DNA from: Crocinitomicaceae bacterium
GTDB taxonomy: Bacteria > Bacteroidota > Bacteroidia > Flavobacteriales_D > Crocinitomicaceae
DNA length: 64,000 nucleotides
Reading direction: 5' to 3'
Assembly (NCBI GenBank): GCA_016709005.1
Contig: JADJEU010000020.1
Coordinates: forward strand, 62,001 to 126,000
Part shown: piece after piece, positions 55,987-64,000 of the stretch
Layout of the letters: each line of letters begins with the position of its first letter
Numbering within the stretch: position 1 is the stretch's first letter
Translations under genes and position numbers: made by a program
Notes under the pieces: model-generated
Told to the model about the DNA's origin: nothing
The model's database searches: none
The model's input: the letters and a program-made list of their open reading frames with translations, nothing else

Positions 55987-56161
55987 AAAGGGTAATCGGT
56001 AGAAGGGGGTAATCAGTAACCGGTAAAAAAATTGTAATCGGTAAAAGAAGTTAATCAGTAATCGGTGTTTTTTTGTGGCTCAATGCCTTACACCGATTAC
56101 CGACCACTAATTACCGATTACCAAGTCACCGACCACCGATTACCGACCACTGATTACCGAT
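55987..56161. repeat. Inverted array of GTAATCGGT / ACCGATTAC units
   Basis: The left part holds direct units such as GGTAATCGGTAG, GTAATCAGTAACCGGT, TGTAATCGGT and GTAATCGGTG. The right part has the complementary ACCGATTACCGACCAC, ATTACCGATTACC, CACCGATTACCGACCAC and TGATTACCGATT. The two halves face each other across GTGGCTCAATGCC, so the region could form a long imperfect cruciform. It fills most of the gap between the GIDE gene and fabI. Confidence 0.75.
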
Positions 56162-56178
56162 TCTTAAAAATAGAGTAT

Positions 56179-56186
56179 TAAATTTG
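56179..56186 (+). promoter_or_regulatory. -7 promoter element (TAAATTTG) of fabI
   Basis: TAAATTTG matches TAnnTTTG and lies 23 bases before the ATG at 56210. Confidence 0.45.
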
Positions 56187-56209
56187 CCTCAAGCTTACAA
56201 AAAGAAACT

Positions 56210-57021
56210 ATGTCAAACGGACTATTAAAAGGAAAAAAAGGAATCATTTTCGGAGCACTGAACGATCAGTCTATTGCCTGGAAAGTTGCTGAACGCGCCC
56301 ACGAAGAAGGAGCTCAGATTGTATTAACCAATGCACCTATTGCAATGCGTATGGGAGAAATTAATGCTTTAGGTGAAAAAACCGGAGCGCCAATCATTCC
56401 GGCTGACGCAACCAGTGTAGATGATTTGAATAATCTGATTACAAAATCGATGGAACATTTTGGTGGAAAAATTGATTTTATTCTACATTCAATCGGTATG
56501 TCTGTCAATGTACGTAAAGGAAGACATTATACAGATCAGAATTATGAATTCACCATGAAAGGTATAGATGTATCAGCTCTTTCATTTCACAAAGTTCTTC
56601 AGTGCGCCATGAAACAAGACGCCATGAATGACTGGGGTTCGATTCTTGCTCTTTCATACATTGCAGCGCAACGCGTATTCCCTGATTACAATGACATGGC
56701 AGATAATAAATCCTACCTTGAATCAATTGCGCGTAGTTTTGGATATCATTATGGAGTAGCTAAAAAGTACGCGTAAATACCATTTCACAATCACCAACCA
56801 TGACAACTGCTGGAAGCGGTGTGAAAGGATTTAATGAGTTCATCAACTTCTCAGAAAAAATGTCACCGCTTGGAAATGCATCTGCACTTGATTGCGCTAA
56901 TTATTGCGTGGCTATGTTCAGTGACTTGACAAGATATGTTACGATGCAGAATCTTTTCCACGATGGCGGATTCTCAAACACAGGTGTTACTCAAGCCGTT
57001 ATTGAAAAATTTGGACAGTAA
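56210..57021 (+). pseudogene. fabI: Enoyl-[acyl-carrier-protein] reductase, frame interrupted by a missing G
   Basis: FabI reduces the enoyl-ACP double bond with NADH in the last step of fatty-acid elongation. The N-terminal GKKGIIFGALNDQSIAWKVAE is the NADH-binding start, with HSIGMSV further on. The frame ends at TAA 56774-56776 after YHYGVAKK; inserting one G at 56767 restores VAKKVRVNTISQSPTMTTAGSGVKGF, which is exactly what FabI should have there. The corrected protein has about 270 residues, normal for the family. FabI is usually essential, so the break is almost certainly a sequencing error rather than a true mutation. Confidence 0.88.
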
Positions 57022-57061
57022 CCTCTTTTTTTTTACATTCACTCAATGAACTAAAAATTGA

Positions 57062-57098
57062 AATAGCCTTTGCTCCTGAAACAAAGGCTATTTTTTTT
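57062..57098 (+). terminator. Intrinsic terminator of fabI
   Basis: AATAGCCTTTG and CAAAGGCTATT form a perfect 11-bp stem around an 8-base loop, followed by eight T residues. Confidence 0.92.
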
Positions 57099-57118
57099 AA
57101 CTATAAAACCAATCTGAC

Positions 57119-58588
57119 ATGAAAAAATCATTACTTGCTTTATCATTACTTGCTACGGTAAGTTCCATTGCGCAAAATGAGTTCATCGCTTATCCTGCAA
57201 CTGGAAAAGGAGTATCGTCAACTTTTGTAACCGACTACCATTGTCTTGGAATTAATCCGGCAAACTTAGGCTGGCAATCGTATGAAAAAAGCGTAACCAT
57301 GGGGAGTTCTGAATTTGGATTGTCAATCCATTCTGATTCACTAGCAAAACAGGATTTACGAGATAATATCTGGGGAGTTGCAAGAAGTGGCTCTTTGGAT
57401 ACTTTGAGTTATGACCAAAAAATTTATGCGATGAACAGCTTCGCATCTGACTTTGCATTTAACTGGGATTATAACATGTTTGGAATCTCTTATCAAAATC
57501 CAAAGTTTGGAGGTATTGCATTTTCACTTCGCTCACGCGCTACATGGGCATCCAGTTTCAGTACTGAATTTTCATCGATGCTTTTTCAGGGAAGTTTCTC
57601 CAATTATTTTGATACGCTGCAATACTTTGACGGCACAGATACTGTCAACATTGCGAACTATGGAAATATGCGTCCTGACTCTGCAGGAAATGTACTTGGT
57701 GGAACAGCGTCAGTTCCATTAAATATTTCTGATTTGGTTGGTGACAGTTATTTGCGCTTGAGTTTGAATCGTGAGTATCACATTGGATACGGACGCCGCT
57801 TGTTGAACATTGACAGCGTGTTCAGCTTGTACGGTGGTATTGGATTCAAATACATTCAGGGAATTGCCATGATGGATTTATCTACAGATGAAAATGGCGT
57901 GCTTCAAATGTATTCAGCTTTCAGCCCTGGTTTTCAAATTGATTATGCCGCAGGATTAAATTCACTCCCTCAGCAATCTCAAAATTTTTGGAGAAGTTCA
58001 GTTGGTCAGGGATTTGGAGTTGACATCGGAGCAAACATAACTCTCTTCAATAAATTGCACCTGGCTGCGTCTGTTACCAACTTAGGATCGATGACCTACA
58101 CAGGCAACGTGTATGAAATGGTAGACACGCTTGTTGTGAGTTATACGCAAGATGGTTTAGATGATATGAATATTGCAAACTCAGTTCCGGAAATGCTTGA
58201 AGAAAGCGGCTTATTTACTTTGCGCGGATTGACAGAAAAGAAAGTTGCTTTGCCAGGAACATTGCGTTTTGGAGCAAGTATCGAATTAGGAAAATTTGCA
58301 CATATCGGTGCAGAAATTGTTGCTCCATTTAACGATGTACCAGGCAGCATCAACGGATTTGCTTACGGTTTAGGCGGAGATATTAAACTGGCTAAAGGAA
58401 AAGTAATTTTGATGGCTGGATTCACCGGCGGTGGTGGATACGATATGCAAGTGCCACTTGGAATTAATTTCTGTTTTGGCGGTGGTGCGTATGAAGTAGG
58501 TGTTGCATCGCGTGATGCTGTTACTTTCTTCTCACAAAACTCTCCTACTATTTCTGCAGCGTTTGGATTTGCCCGTGTAAGATTTTAG
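57119..58588 (+). CDS. DUF5723 outer-membrane protein
   Basis: A 489-residue protein with signal peptide (ATVSSIAQ). The opening TDYHCLGINPANLGW is typical of DUF5723, a family of OmpP1/FadL-like barrels. Aromatic beta strands follow, and the C-terminus ends FGFARVRF with a terminal Phe, as outer-membrane barrels do. It may be a hydrophobic-compound channel by analogy with FadL-like barrels, although that is unproven. The gene has terminators on both sides, so it is probably monocistronic. Confidence 0.8.
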   Translation: MKKSLLALSLLATVSSIAQNEFIAYPATGKGVSSTFVTDYHCLGINPANLGWQSYEKSVTMGSSEFGLSIHSDSLAKQDLRDNIWGVARSGSLDTLSYDQKIYAMNSFASDFAFNWDYNMFGISYQNPKFGGIAFSLRSRATWASSFSTEFSSMLFQGSFSNYFDTLQYFDGTDTVNIANYGNMRPDSAGNVLGGTASVPLNISDLVGDSYLRLSLNREYHIGYGRRLLNIDSVFSLYGGIGFKYIQGIAMMDLSTDENGVLQMYSAFSPGFQIDYAAGLNSLPQQSQNFWRSSVGQGFGVDIGANITLFNKLHLAASVTNLGSMTYTGNVYEMVDTLVVSYTQDGLDDMNIANSVPEMLEESGLFTLRGLTEKKVALPGTLRFGASIELGKFAHIGAEIVAPFNDVPGSINGFAYGLGGDIKLAKGKVILMAGFTGGGGYDMQVPLGINFCFGGGAYEVGVASRDAVTFFSQNSPTISAAFGFARVRF

Positions 58589-58611
58589 GAATAAAAAACA
58601 TGTTCTAAAAA

Positions 58612-58637
58612 GGTAGCTTCGGCTGCCTTTTTTTTTG
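58612..58637 (+). terminator. Intrinsic terminator of the DUF5723 gene
   Basis: GGTAGC-TTCG-GCTGCC is a tight stem with a stable TTCG tetraloop, followed by nine or ten T residues. Confidence 0.9.
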
Positions 58638-58685
58638 CGCTTAATATTCAGTTTACATTCAGTACTTAGTTTCGTAACTTAATTC

Positions 58686-59384
58686 TTGTCTGTGCGCAAA
58701 CTCTTTCTTTACCTCTTTCTGATTAGTTCAAATTCGCTTTTAGCTCAATTGGGATCGTGGAATATTATGACCTTACGAACAGATCTTTCAGATCGCTGGA
58801 GCTTGACAGCAGAAGGACAAATCAGATCACTCAGGTTCTACAACGACTTCCATTATTTTGAATATAAAACCGGAGCTTACTTTAACATCAACGAAAGTTT
58901 TTCTGCAGGCGTTTTGGTTGGACATTATCGCACCTATTCTGAAGGCGGAACTTTTTATGAACCGATTCAAAGCAATGAATTAAGAACGTGTTTTCAAATC
59001 ACGATGAAACAAACAGTGCATCGTTTCAAATTTGAACATCGCTACCGAATTGAACAACGATTTACATCGAACGGATACCGAAACCGTTTCCGATATCGAA
59101 TCGGCGTAAATATTCCATTAAATAAAGAAACTAAAAAGTGGAATGTCATTGTATGGAATGAAATTTTTATGACTAACACAGCGCCCTATTTTGAACGGGA
59201 TCGTTTCTTTGCCGGATTTGGAATAAACCTCACGCGGCAATTTTCACTTCAAACAGGTTATGTGCGTCAGTTTGATTACAACCTGACCGATGAAATTGGT
59301 CGTGATTTTTTTCAGATTGGATTTCAATTTGAAATTGGTGGAAAAAATCAAACCAATAAAAGTTCTGTTCAGATTGGAGACTGA
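58686..59384 (+). CDS. DUF2490 outer-membrane protein
   Basis: A protein of up to 232 residues with a signal segment (LFLYLFLISSNSLLAQ). The DUF2490 body starts GSWNIMTLRTDLSDRWSLTAEGQ, continues with RFKFEHRYRIEQRF and RNRFRYRIGVNIPLN, and has alternating strands of a small barrel. Its function is unknown. The start is uncertain: TTG 58686 or GTG 58692 are both possible, as no ATG precedes the signal segment. The 250 bp downstream contain no gene until ric. Confidence 0.78.
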   Translation: MSVRKLFLYLFLISSNSLLAQLGSWNIMTLRTDLSDRWSLTAEGQIRSLRFYNDFHYFEYKTGAYFNINESFSAGVLVGHYRTYSEGGTFYEPIQSNELRTCFQITMKQTVHRFKFEHRYRIEQRFTSNGYRNRFRYRIGVNIPLNKETKKWNVIVWNEIFMTNTAPYFERDRFFAGFGINLTRQFSLQTGYVRQFDYNLTDEIGRDFFQIGFQFEIGGKNQTNKSSVQIGD

Positions 59385-59552
59385 GTCACATTCTCAATCG
59401 ATCATTTTTCCATACGGCATTCAAAAAATCTGCTCATCCAACAAATGCAATCAAATCTGTTATCATATCATCCCGACAGCAGTAATCTCGACGCATCCTG
59501 ATATTTACGAGTAACACGAAAATAAACTGACAAAAATCATACAAAATAATAA

Positions 59553-59568
59553 ATTACCATTTTGTAAT
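59553..59568 (+). promoter_or_regulatory. Candidate operator dyad at the ric promoter
   Basis: ATTAC and GTAAT form a 5-bp perfect dyad with a 6-base spacer (CATTTT). It overlaps the TTG -33 element of the ric promoter, where a repressor would block RNA polymerase. An Rrf2 regulator encoded in the operon is the natural candidate, but Crp/Fnr-type binding is equally possible. Confidence 0.4.
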
Positions 59569-59592
59569 CTATTAAGGTCCTACCTATCTTTG
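59562..59592 (+). promoter_or_regulatory. Promoter of the ric operon (TTG -33, TATCTTTG -7)
   Basis: TTG at 59562-59564, a 20-base spacer and a perfect TATCTTTG at 59585-59592 form a good Bacteroidota promoter, with a leader of about 40 bases before the ATG at 59636. Confidence 0.55.
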
Positions 59593-59635
59593 CTCTATAA
59601 ATAATATTTTTTACTAACGGTTAAAAACATATAAA

Positions 59636-60583
59636 ATGGAAATCACTCTAAACGTCTCTGTGATTGAACCGAGACTTAAACATCCAACAATCTTCAAACA
59701 GTTTGATGAATTGCAGGCAGGCGAAAATTTCATCATTCTGAATGATCATGATCCCAAGCCACTTTACTACCAGATGATTGCTGAACGCGGAGAAACCTTT
59801 AACTGGGAGTATCTGGCAGAGGGGCCGCTTGAATGGCAGGTGCGTATAACAAAGTTGGCTTCAGGAGAAAAATCAAGTACGATTGGAGAACTAGTTGCAG
59901 CTGATTACCGCAAAGCAGAAGTATTCAGAAAATTTGGGTTGGATTTTTGTTGCGGTGGAAATAAAACGATCGAAGAAGCCTGCAAGAAAAAAGGTGTCAA
60001 CCCACAAGACGTTGAAAAAGCATTGAGTGCAGTAGATGAACAAGTGAGTAATCCAAGCCAGGACTTTAAGAGCTGGTCATTGGATTTTCTGGCAGATTAC
60101 ATTGTTGCAACACATCATAAATATGTTGTGAATTCAATACCAGTTTTAGCTGAGTTGTCAAAAAAAGTAGCACGCGTTCATGGAGATTCACATCCTGAAC
60201 TGGTAGAAATGAATACACTTTGCAGCAGCGTAATTAATGAACTGACTTCACACATGCAAAAAGAAGAACAGATTTTATTTCCTTATATCAAAGAACTCTG
60301 GCAAGCAAAACAACAAGGCACAAAAGTGAATCGTCCGCCATTTGGAAGTATTCAAAATCCGATAAACATAATGGAAGCTGAGCACGTTGAAGTTGGAGAT
60401 GAAATGGAACTAATCAGAAATCTGAGTTCAAATTATACATTGCCAATAGACGCGTGTACATCCTATCGTGTTCTTTTCAGCAAGCTACAAGAGTTTGAGC
60501 GTGATCTTCATCAACACATTCACCTTGAAAACAATATTCTTTTTGTAAAAGCGATTGAACTTGAAAAAGAAGTCATGCTTTAA
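59636..60583 (+). CDS. ric: Iron-sulfur cluster repair di-iron protein with N-terminal DUF2249 domain
   Basis: Ric (YtfE/ScdA) repairs Fe-S clusters damaged by nitric oxide or oxidants through a hemerythrin-like di-iron site. In this 315-residue protein residues 1-75 are a DUF2249 domain (HPTIFKQFDELQAGENFIILNDHDPKPL), residues about 80-130 are the ScdA N-terminal domain (RKAEVFRKFGLDFCCGGNKTIEEAC), and the rest is the hemerythrin-like bundle with repeated His/Glu ligands (ATHHKYV, HMQKEEQILFPYI, EAEHVEVGDEMELI, HQHIHLENNILF). It heads an operon-like cluster with DUF2249, NnrS-like, DUF59 and Rrf2 genes. Confidence 0.9.
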   Translation: MEITLNVSVIEPRLKHPTIFKQFDELQAGENFIILNDHDPKPLYYQMIAERGETFNWEYLAEGPLEWQVRITKLASGEKSSTIGELVAADYRKAEVFRKFGLDFCCGGNKTIEEACKKKGVNPQDVEKALSAVDEQVSNPSQDFKSWSLDFLADYIVATHHKYVVNSIPVLAELSKKVARVHGDSHPELVEMNTLCSSVINELTSHMQKEEQILFPYIKELWQAKQQGTKVNRPPFGSIQNPINIMEAEHVEVGDEMELIRNLSSNYTLPIDACTSYRVLFSKLQEFERDLHQHIHLENNILFVKAIELEKEVML

Positions 60584-60590
60584 TTTGAAA

Positions 60591-60619
60591 ACCGGAGCCG
60601 TCTTGTGCATGGCTCCGGT
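60591..60619 (+). terminator. Hairpin after ric (possible attenuator or weak terminator)
   Basis: ACCGGAGCC and GGCTCCGGT pair perfectly (9 bp) around an 11-base loop. There is no T run after it, so it may stabilise the ric mRNA end or separate expression levels rather than terminate fully. Confidence 0.55.
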
Positions 60620-60696
60620 GTTCAGTTTGGATCTTCCTTTGAGAGCAACAAGATTACGATAATTTCGACCATCACAAGTAAACTTAATTTTTTTCT

Positions 60697-61524
60697 ATGG
60701 TTATGAAAATAAATTCTGGCACAAAAATTTCAGTCATCATTGCTCACAATAAAGAGGCAATTGAAGCAATTGCTTCAGTAAATCCACACTTCAATAAACT
60801 TCGCAACCCAATTCTAAGAAGAATACTTGCACCACGTGTTTCAATTGCAGATGCTGCCCGCATTGGAAAATGCAATCCAAATGTTCTTTTACAAAAACTT
60901 CAAAACATCGGATTTGAAATTGACAAGTCCGGAAATGAAACCATCACTGAAGAAAAAATTCAGCACCAACAACCTGAATTAATCCAACACGCTATTTCAA
61001 AAAACAGCGTTATTTCTTTTGATGTCCGGCCGATGTTAGAAGCAGGGAACGATCCTTTTCTGGCCATTCAGAATAAACTGAAAGAAACCCCGGAGGGATT
61101 TGTTCTTGAAGTCATCAATTCATTTGAACCTACTCCGCTTATCAGCATCTTTCAAAAAAAAGGATACCTGATCTGGGTAAAAAATGAAAGCGATAAAATC
61201 AGTACCTACTTTCTGAAGGGAACAACTACAGACGAGGTTGAAGAAACCAAAATTTCTGATCACGGTGTGACTTCCGAAAAATTAAAACAAATGCGCGATT
61301 CGTTTCATGAAAAGCAAAAAGAAATTGATGTCCGGGATCTTGAAATGCCATTGCCAATGCTTACTATTCTTGGTGAATTAGAAGAGCTTCCTGAGGGTTT
61401 TGCTTTGTATGTTCATCACAAGAAAGTGCCGCAATATCTCATTCCCGAATTGACTGAACGTAAATTCAGTTTCGTGTGGTTTATAGAAGGAGAAAACGAC
61501 GTAAAGCTTTTAATTTTCAAGTAA
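60697..61524 (+). CDS. DUF1858/DUF2249 domain protein
   Basis: A 275-residue soluble protein with three small domains. The first (residues about 5-70) is DUF1858-like, with LRNPILRRILAPRVSIADAARIG. The second (about 105-175) and third (about 205-275) are DUF2249 domains, each a short alpha/beta unit with phrases FDVRPMLEAGNDPFLAI and VRDLEMPLPMLTILGELEELPEG. DUF2249 also occurs at the N-terminus of Ric upstream. Such proteins recur in nitrogen-oxide stress clusters; they are suspected to bind metal or redox cofactors, without proof. The stop is 1 base before the next ATG. Confidence 0.82.
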   Translation: MVMKINSGTKISVIIAHNKEAIEAIASVNPHFNKLRNPILRRILAPRVSIADAARIGKCNPNVLLQKLQNIGFEIDKSGNETITEEKIQHQQPELIQHAISKNSVISFDVRPMLEAGNDPFLAIQNKLKETPEGFVLEVINSFEPTPLISIFQKKGYLIWVKNESDKISTYFLKGTTTDEVEETKISDHGVTSEKLKQMRDSFHEKQKEIDVRDLEMPLPMLTILGELEELPEGFALYVHHKKVPQYLIPELTERKFSFVWFIEGENDVKLLIFK

Positions 61525-61525
61525 A

Positions 61526-62788
61526 ATGCAAGGCACCGCCAGTAATAATGCCCCTGACTATCGCGTCATAACACCTCACTTTATGATTGGTGCGGTAGTT
61601 ATTCTTTTAGCCGTCATTTTACTTTTTTTTAACCCGGATTCACTTACCAGTCATTTTTTCAACGCGCATCTTCTTGCATTGACGCACCTTGTGTCACTTG
61701 GCTGGATCACCATGATTATTTTTGGTGCACTTTATCAGTTGATTCCTGTCATCCTGGAAACCCGTTTGTTCAGTGAAACGATGGCGATAATTTCGTTGCT
61801 GCTCTTAATAACCGGAACCATTCTGATGACAAGCTCATTCTGGTATTTCAACTTTGGTTTTCCATTGCTTGCCGGCGGTTCAATCATTCTCTTTTCAGTG
61901 ATTCTTTTTGTTGCCAATTTATTAGGTACATCTCTACAATCTGAAAAAAATACCATCGAAAAAAAATTCATCGTTACGTCTTCTATTTGGCTTTTGCTAA
62001 CGTGTATGGCAGGCCTGACTCTGGCATTTAATTTTACTTTTCCATTTCTATCCCAGTCACACCTTGATCTGCTCAAAATTCACGCGCACGCGGGATTGGT
62101 TGGATGGTTTATACAACTCATTATTGGTGTTGGAAGTAAATTATTACCCATGTTTATGGTTGCTCACGGAATGAAAATCACACCGCTCAAAATTGCCTAC
62201 CCGGCTATCAATTCAGGATTAATCATTGCGTTGATTTCTGAATTTTTTGTTTTTCAAGCCGGTGTCATAACGGGAATCATTCTGACTCTTATAGGAATTT
62301 TAAGTTTCCTGTTTTTTCTGGTAGATGCTTACCGGTTGCGCGTAAGAAAAAATCTGGATCCCGGAATGAAACAATCCGCGATTGCCTTTTTTGCACTGCT
62401 GATTCCAATTGTTCTGATCCTGTTGATTTTTGCAAAACAAAAGTTACACACCAATTTCATTACGATATATGGATTCATACTTATTACCGGATTCATCACT
62501 TCGCTCATTCTTGGTCAAACTTACAAGACACTTCCATTCATAATCTGGCTGAAAGAATATCGGGGAAAAATGGGTAAATCAAAAATACCACTTCCGAAAG
62601 ATCTCTATACCGACGCTTCCGTTTTATGGCAAACATGGCTTTTTACTGGTGGATTTATAATCGTAGCCACAGGTGTGATGCTCTTGCAGAATTTATTGAT
62701 TCAGGCGGGCGCAGGCTTCATGATTTCCGGATTGATTATATATAATTTCAATATCTTTAAAATCATCTTTCACAAAAGCAAAAACTAA
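61526..62788 (+). CDS. NnrS-like / haem-copper-oxidase-like membrane protein
   Basis: A 420-residue polytopic protein with about twelve hydrophobic segments. Two segments look alike: HLVSLGWITMIIFGALYQLI after His54 and HAGLVGWFIQLIIGVGSKLL after His188, each with His-x4-Gly-Trp spacing. This fits the NnrS family or a degenerate haem-copper subunit I, in which the conserved His ligate haem. NnrS supports resistance to nitric oxide. The operon context (Ric, DUF2249, DUF59, Rrf2) agrees. The six His needed for a full haem-copper oxidase/NO reductase active site are not apparent, so reductase activity is unlikely. Starts 1 base after the previous gene. Confidence 0.7.
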   Translation: MQGTASNNAPDYRVITPHFMIGAVVILLAVILLFFNPDSLTSHFFNAHLLALTHLVSLGWITMIIFGALYQLIPVILETRLFSETMAIISLLLLITGTILMTSSFWYFNFGFPLLAGGSIILFSVILFVANLLGTSLQSEKNTIEKKFIVTSSIWLLLTCMAGLTLAFNFTFPFLSQSHLDLLKIHAHAGLVGWFIQLIIGVGSKLLPMFMVAHGMKITPLKIAYPAINSGLIIALISEFFVFQAGVITGIILTLIGILSFLFFLVDAYRLRVRKNLDPGMKQSAIAFFALLIPIVLILLIFAKQKLHTNFITIYGFILITGFITSLILGQTYKTLPFIIWLKEYRGKMGKSKIPLPKDLYTDASVLWQTWLFTGGFIIVATGVMLLQNLLIQAGAGFMISGLIIYNFNIFKIIFHKSKN

Positions 62789-62789
62789 T

Positions 62790-63104
62790 ATGAAAACTTT
62801 TGGTTCAGAAAACGAAGACAGAATTTATCTCTTACTAAAAGGAGTGATTGACCCTGAACTTATGGTTAATATTATTGATCTGGGTCTTGTCTATGAGATT
62901 TTCTTTGATGAAAAAAATCAAGCCATTACGATCAGAATGACACTGACATCGCCGGAGTGCCCAATGGGAGAAGCCATTCAGGAAGATGTCATGCAAAGAA
63001 TAAAGACTGATTATGAAAACTATGACATCAAAATTGATCTCGTATGGGAACCACAATGGTCAACCAGTTTTATGTCTGACGAAGCTAAAAAACAACTTGG
63101 ATAA
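62790..63104 (+). CDS. DUF59 / SufT-like metal-sulfur cluster assembly protein
   Basis: A 104-residue protein of the MIP18/DUF59 family, which helps assemble or deliver Fe-S clusters. Motifs are LLKGVIDPELMVNIIDLGLVYEI and TLTSPECPMGEAIQEDV, the latter with the conserved Cys50-Pro-Met-Gly, and a closing VWEPQWSTSFMSDEAKKQLG. It may rebuild clusters damaged by nitric oxide with Ric. It lies 1 base after the NnrS-like gene and 8 bases before the Rrf2 gene, so one transcript is likely. Confidence 0.9.
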   Translation: MKTFGSENEDRIYLLLKGVIDPELMVNIIDLGLVYEIFFDEKNQAITIRMTLTSPECPMGEAIQEDVMQRIKTDYENYDIKIDLVWEPQWSTSFMSDEAKKQLG

Positions 63105-63112
63105 AAAAATAT

Positions 63113-63544
63113 ATGCTGTCTCAAAAATGTAAATATGCAATCAGGGCGGTAATTTATCTGTCATCTGATTTTCCTGAACCAACAAAAAAAGGTGGAAAAG
63201 AAATTTCAGCCGCGCTGAAAATTCCTCAAGCATTTACCGGAAGAATTCTTCATGAGCTTTCGCAACAAAACATCATCTCATCCTTGAAAGGGCCCGGTGG
63301 CGGATTTTATATGACTGCTGAAAATCTGCAATTACCAATCCTAAAAATTATAGAAACGATTGACGGACTTTCTTTCTTTAAGGCTTGTGGACTGGGACTT
63401 GAAATATGTTCTGAAAAAAGACCCTGCCCTATTCACGAAACCTTTAAAATATGCCGGAATCAAATGTTTGATCTTTTCAAAACAAAAAAAATTAAAGACA
63501 TTGCGCATGATATTACACTGCACAAAATGTTTATTGTCAGATAA
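63113..63544 (+). CDS. Rrf2-family transcriptional regulator (NsrR/IscR-like)
   Basis: A 143-residue winged-helix regulator. The N-terminal HTH is visible as CKYAIRAVIYLSS and KEISAALKIPQAFTGRILHELSQQNIISS, followed by the wing KGPGGGFYM. The C-terminal region has Cys92, Cys99 and Cys105 in ACGLGLEICSEKRPCP, the arrangement by which NsrR and IscR hold a [2Fe-2S] or [4Fe-4S] cluster, plus Cys114. It would sense nitric oxide or cluster status and control the operon, plausibly through the dyad at 59553. Start is ATG 63113. Confidence 0.88.
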   Translation: MLSQKCKYAIRAVIYLSSDFPEPTKKGGKEISAALKIPQAFTGRILHELSQQNIISSLKGPGGGFYMTAENLQLPILKIIETIDGLSFFKACGLGLEICSEKRPCPIHETFKICRNQMFDLFKTKKIKDIAHDITLHKMFIVR

Positions 63545-63558
63545 CCTAAAATACAACT

Positions 63559-63942
63559 ATGTTAGTCAACGAATTTAAAAGTAAACTCACACTTTATAAA
63601 AATTTTGAAGTTTGGGAGATTGCCAGTATGCAGGATTTCTTCAAAGGAAATTCAATTCTGAAAACAATTTTTGAAGCTGATTACGGCATGAAGACTTCAG
63701 AACTGAAAGATCGCCGTCATGAAATTCAGGACAATGATCTGTCTATTATGCACAAAATTTTAGATCAGGTTGGAGACAAACATTTTTTCATTTTCACCTT
63801 GCTTGATCCTAATCATCTTGAATTAATCCAGATACAGGATATGAAACTGATGGATTTTGGAATGAACATTACAGAAATAAAAAACAACTGCGTGTATGTC
63901 ATGATCATGGATAAACCCAGTGCTGAAACGCCGTTTTTTTGA
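63559..63942 (+). CDS. Small unknown protein at the end of the NO-stress operon
   Basis: A 127-residue soluble protein with ATG 63559, 14 bp after the Rrf2 gene. It is hydrophilic with patches of aromatic and acidic residues (YKNFEVWEIASMQDFF, GDKHFFIFTLLDPNHLELI, NNCVYVMIMDKP). I recognise no family. Its position at the end of the operon suggests a role linked to nitric-oxide or Fe-S stress, by guilt of association only. The 58 bases that follow to the window edge hold no gene. Confidence 0.55.
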   Translation: MLVNEFKSKLTLYKNFEVWEIASMQDFFKGNSILKTIFEADYGMKTSELKDRRHEIQDNDLSIMHKILDQVGDKHFFIFTLLDPNHLELIQIQDMKLMDFGMNITEIKNNCVYVMIMDKPSAETPFF

Positions 63943-64000
63943 CACTCAACAAAGACAAAAAAATCCAGAACTAACTCAATTCATTCTCTGAGGCAGCGAT

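Noticed and set aside
55987..56161. Possible CRISPR array because of short repeats.
   Set aside because: Units are about 9-14 bases, occur in both orientations and lack constant-length unique spacers; no cas gene is nearby.

Overview
The window reads as a chromosomal segment of an AT-rich member of the Bacteroidota, most likely order Flavobacteriales and close to the Crocinitomicaceae/Fluviicola group (the family level is inference). Supporting marks are TAnnTTTG -7 promoter elements a few bases before many genes, a lipoprotein form of TamA (TamL), bacillithiol synthesis (BshC), a type IX secretion (T9SS) sorting domain, an HU-CCDC81/SPOR cell-envelope protein, and Bacteroidota-type families (DUF4856, DUF4199, DUF5723, YARHG, HTTM). 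I found no rRNA, tRNA, CRISPR array, prophage or replication origin.

Layout. 0-6.2 kb: SiaC-like fragment, coaE, nnr (damaged), an outer-membrane protein, rhomboid protease, MoxR ATPase, purB. 6.5-7.3 kb: ECF sigma factor with a small anti-sigma-like partner. 7.5-13.6 kb: a probable iron-uptake operon (DUF4856 lipoprotein, imelysin-like lipoprotein, HTTM membrane protein, TonB-dependent receptor) behind a good promoter and a Fur-like palindrome. 14-24 kb: cyclophilin, DUF2306, YARHG lipoprotein, a tandem pair of unknown exported proteins, bshC, a nucleoside phosphorylase, a SirB1-like protein, a beta-propeller/SPOR protein, a SpoU methyltransferase. 24-31 kb: tamL, a BNR-repeat protein, a GT2 glycosyltransferase fused to a sugar-transferase-like region. 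31.0-34.6 kb: an accessory block, all on the minus strand, with a HEPN-motif protein, a trypsin-like protease, a zinc-ribbon/membrane-protein pair and a DUF5677-like protein; integron attC-like borders occur inside it. 34.8-37.1 kb: two outer-membrane-like proteins and a partly duplicated DUF1801 gene. 37.5-49.7 kb: pyrG, yidC, two tandem fatty-acid desaturases, DUF4199, a Y1 (IS200/REP-type) transposase beside a palindrome cluster, an Mpl-type ligase, a metallo-beta-lactamase-fold hydrolase, outer-membrane proteins including a PagL-like one. 49.9-59.4 kb: HU/SPOR protein, WG-repeat lipoprotein, a decayed YcxB-like gene, a DUF4397 T9SS cargo protein, DUF2452, a GIDE-domain protein, fabI, DUF5723, DUF2490. 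59.6-63.9 kb: a nitric-oxide/Fe-S stress operon (Ric, DUF1858/DUF2249, NnrS-like haem-copper protein, DUF59, Rrf2 regulator, small unknown).

Two themes cut across the window. First, at least nine genes, including essential ones such as fabI, are split by single-base changes, nearly all in short homopolymers; this pattern fits residual sequencing error better than biology, so these genes are reported as single interrupted loci. Second, several families of dispersed intergenic repeats are visible by eye: a ~200-bp family with four copies, a ~130-180-bp attC-like family with two copies that follow gene stops, GC-rich palindromes beside the Y1 transposase, and an inverted array of ACCGATTAC-type units.

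The best candidate for an undescribed system is the protease-HEPN pair at 31.0-32.6 kb with its accessory neighbours.
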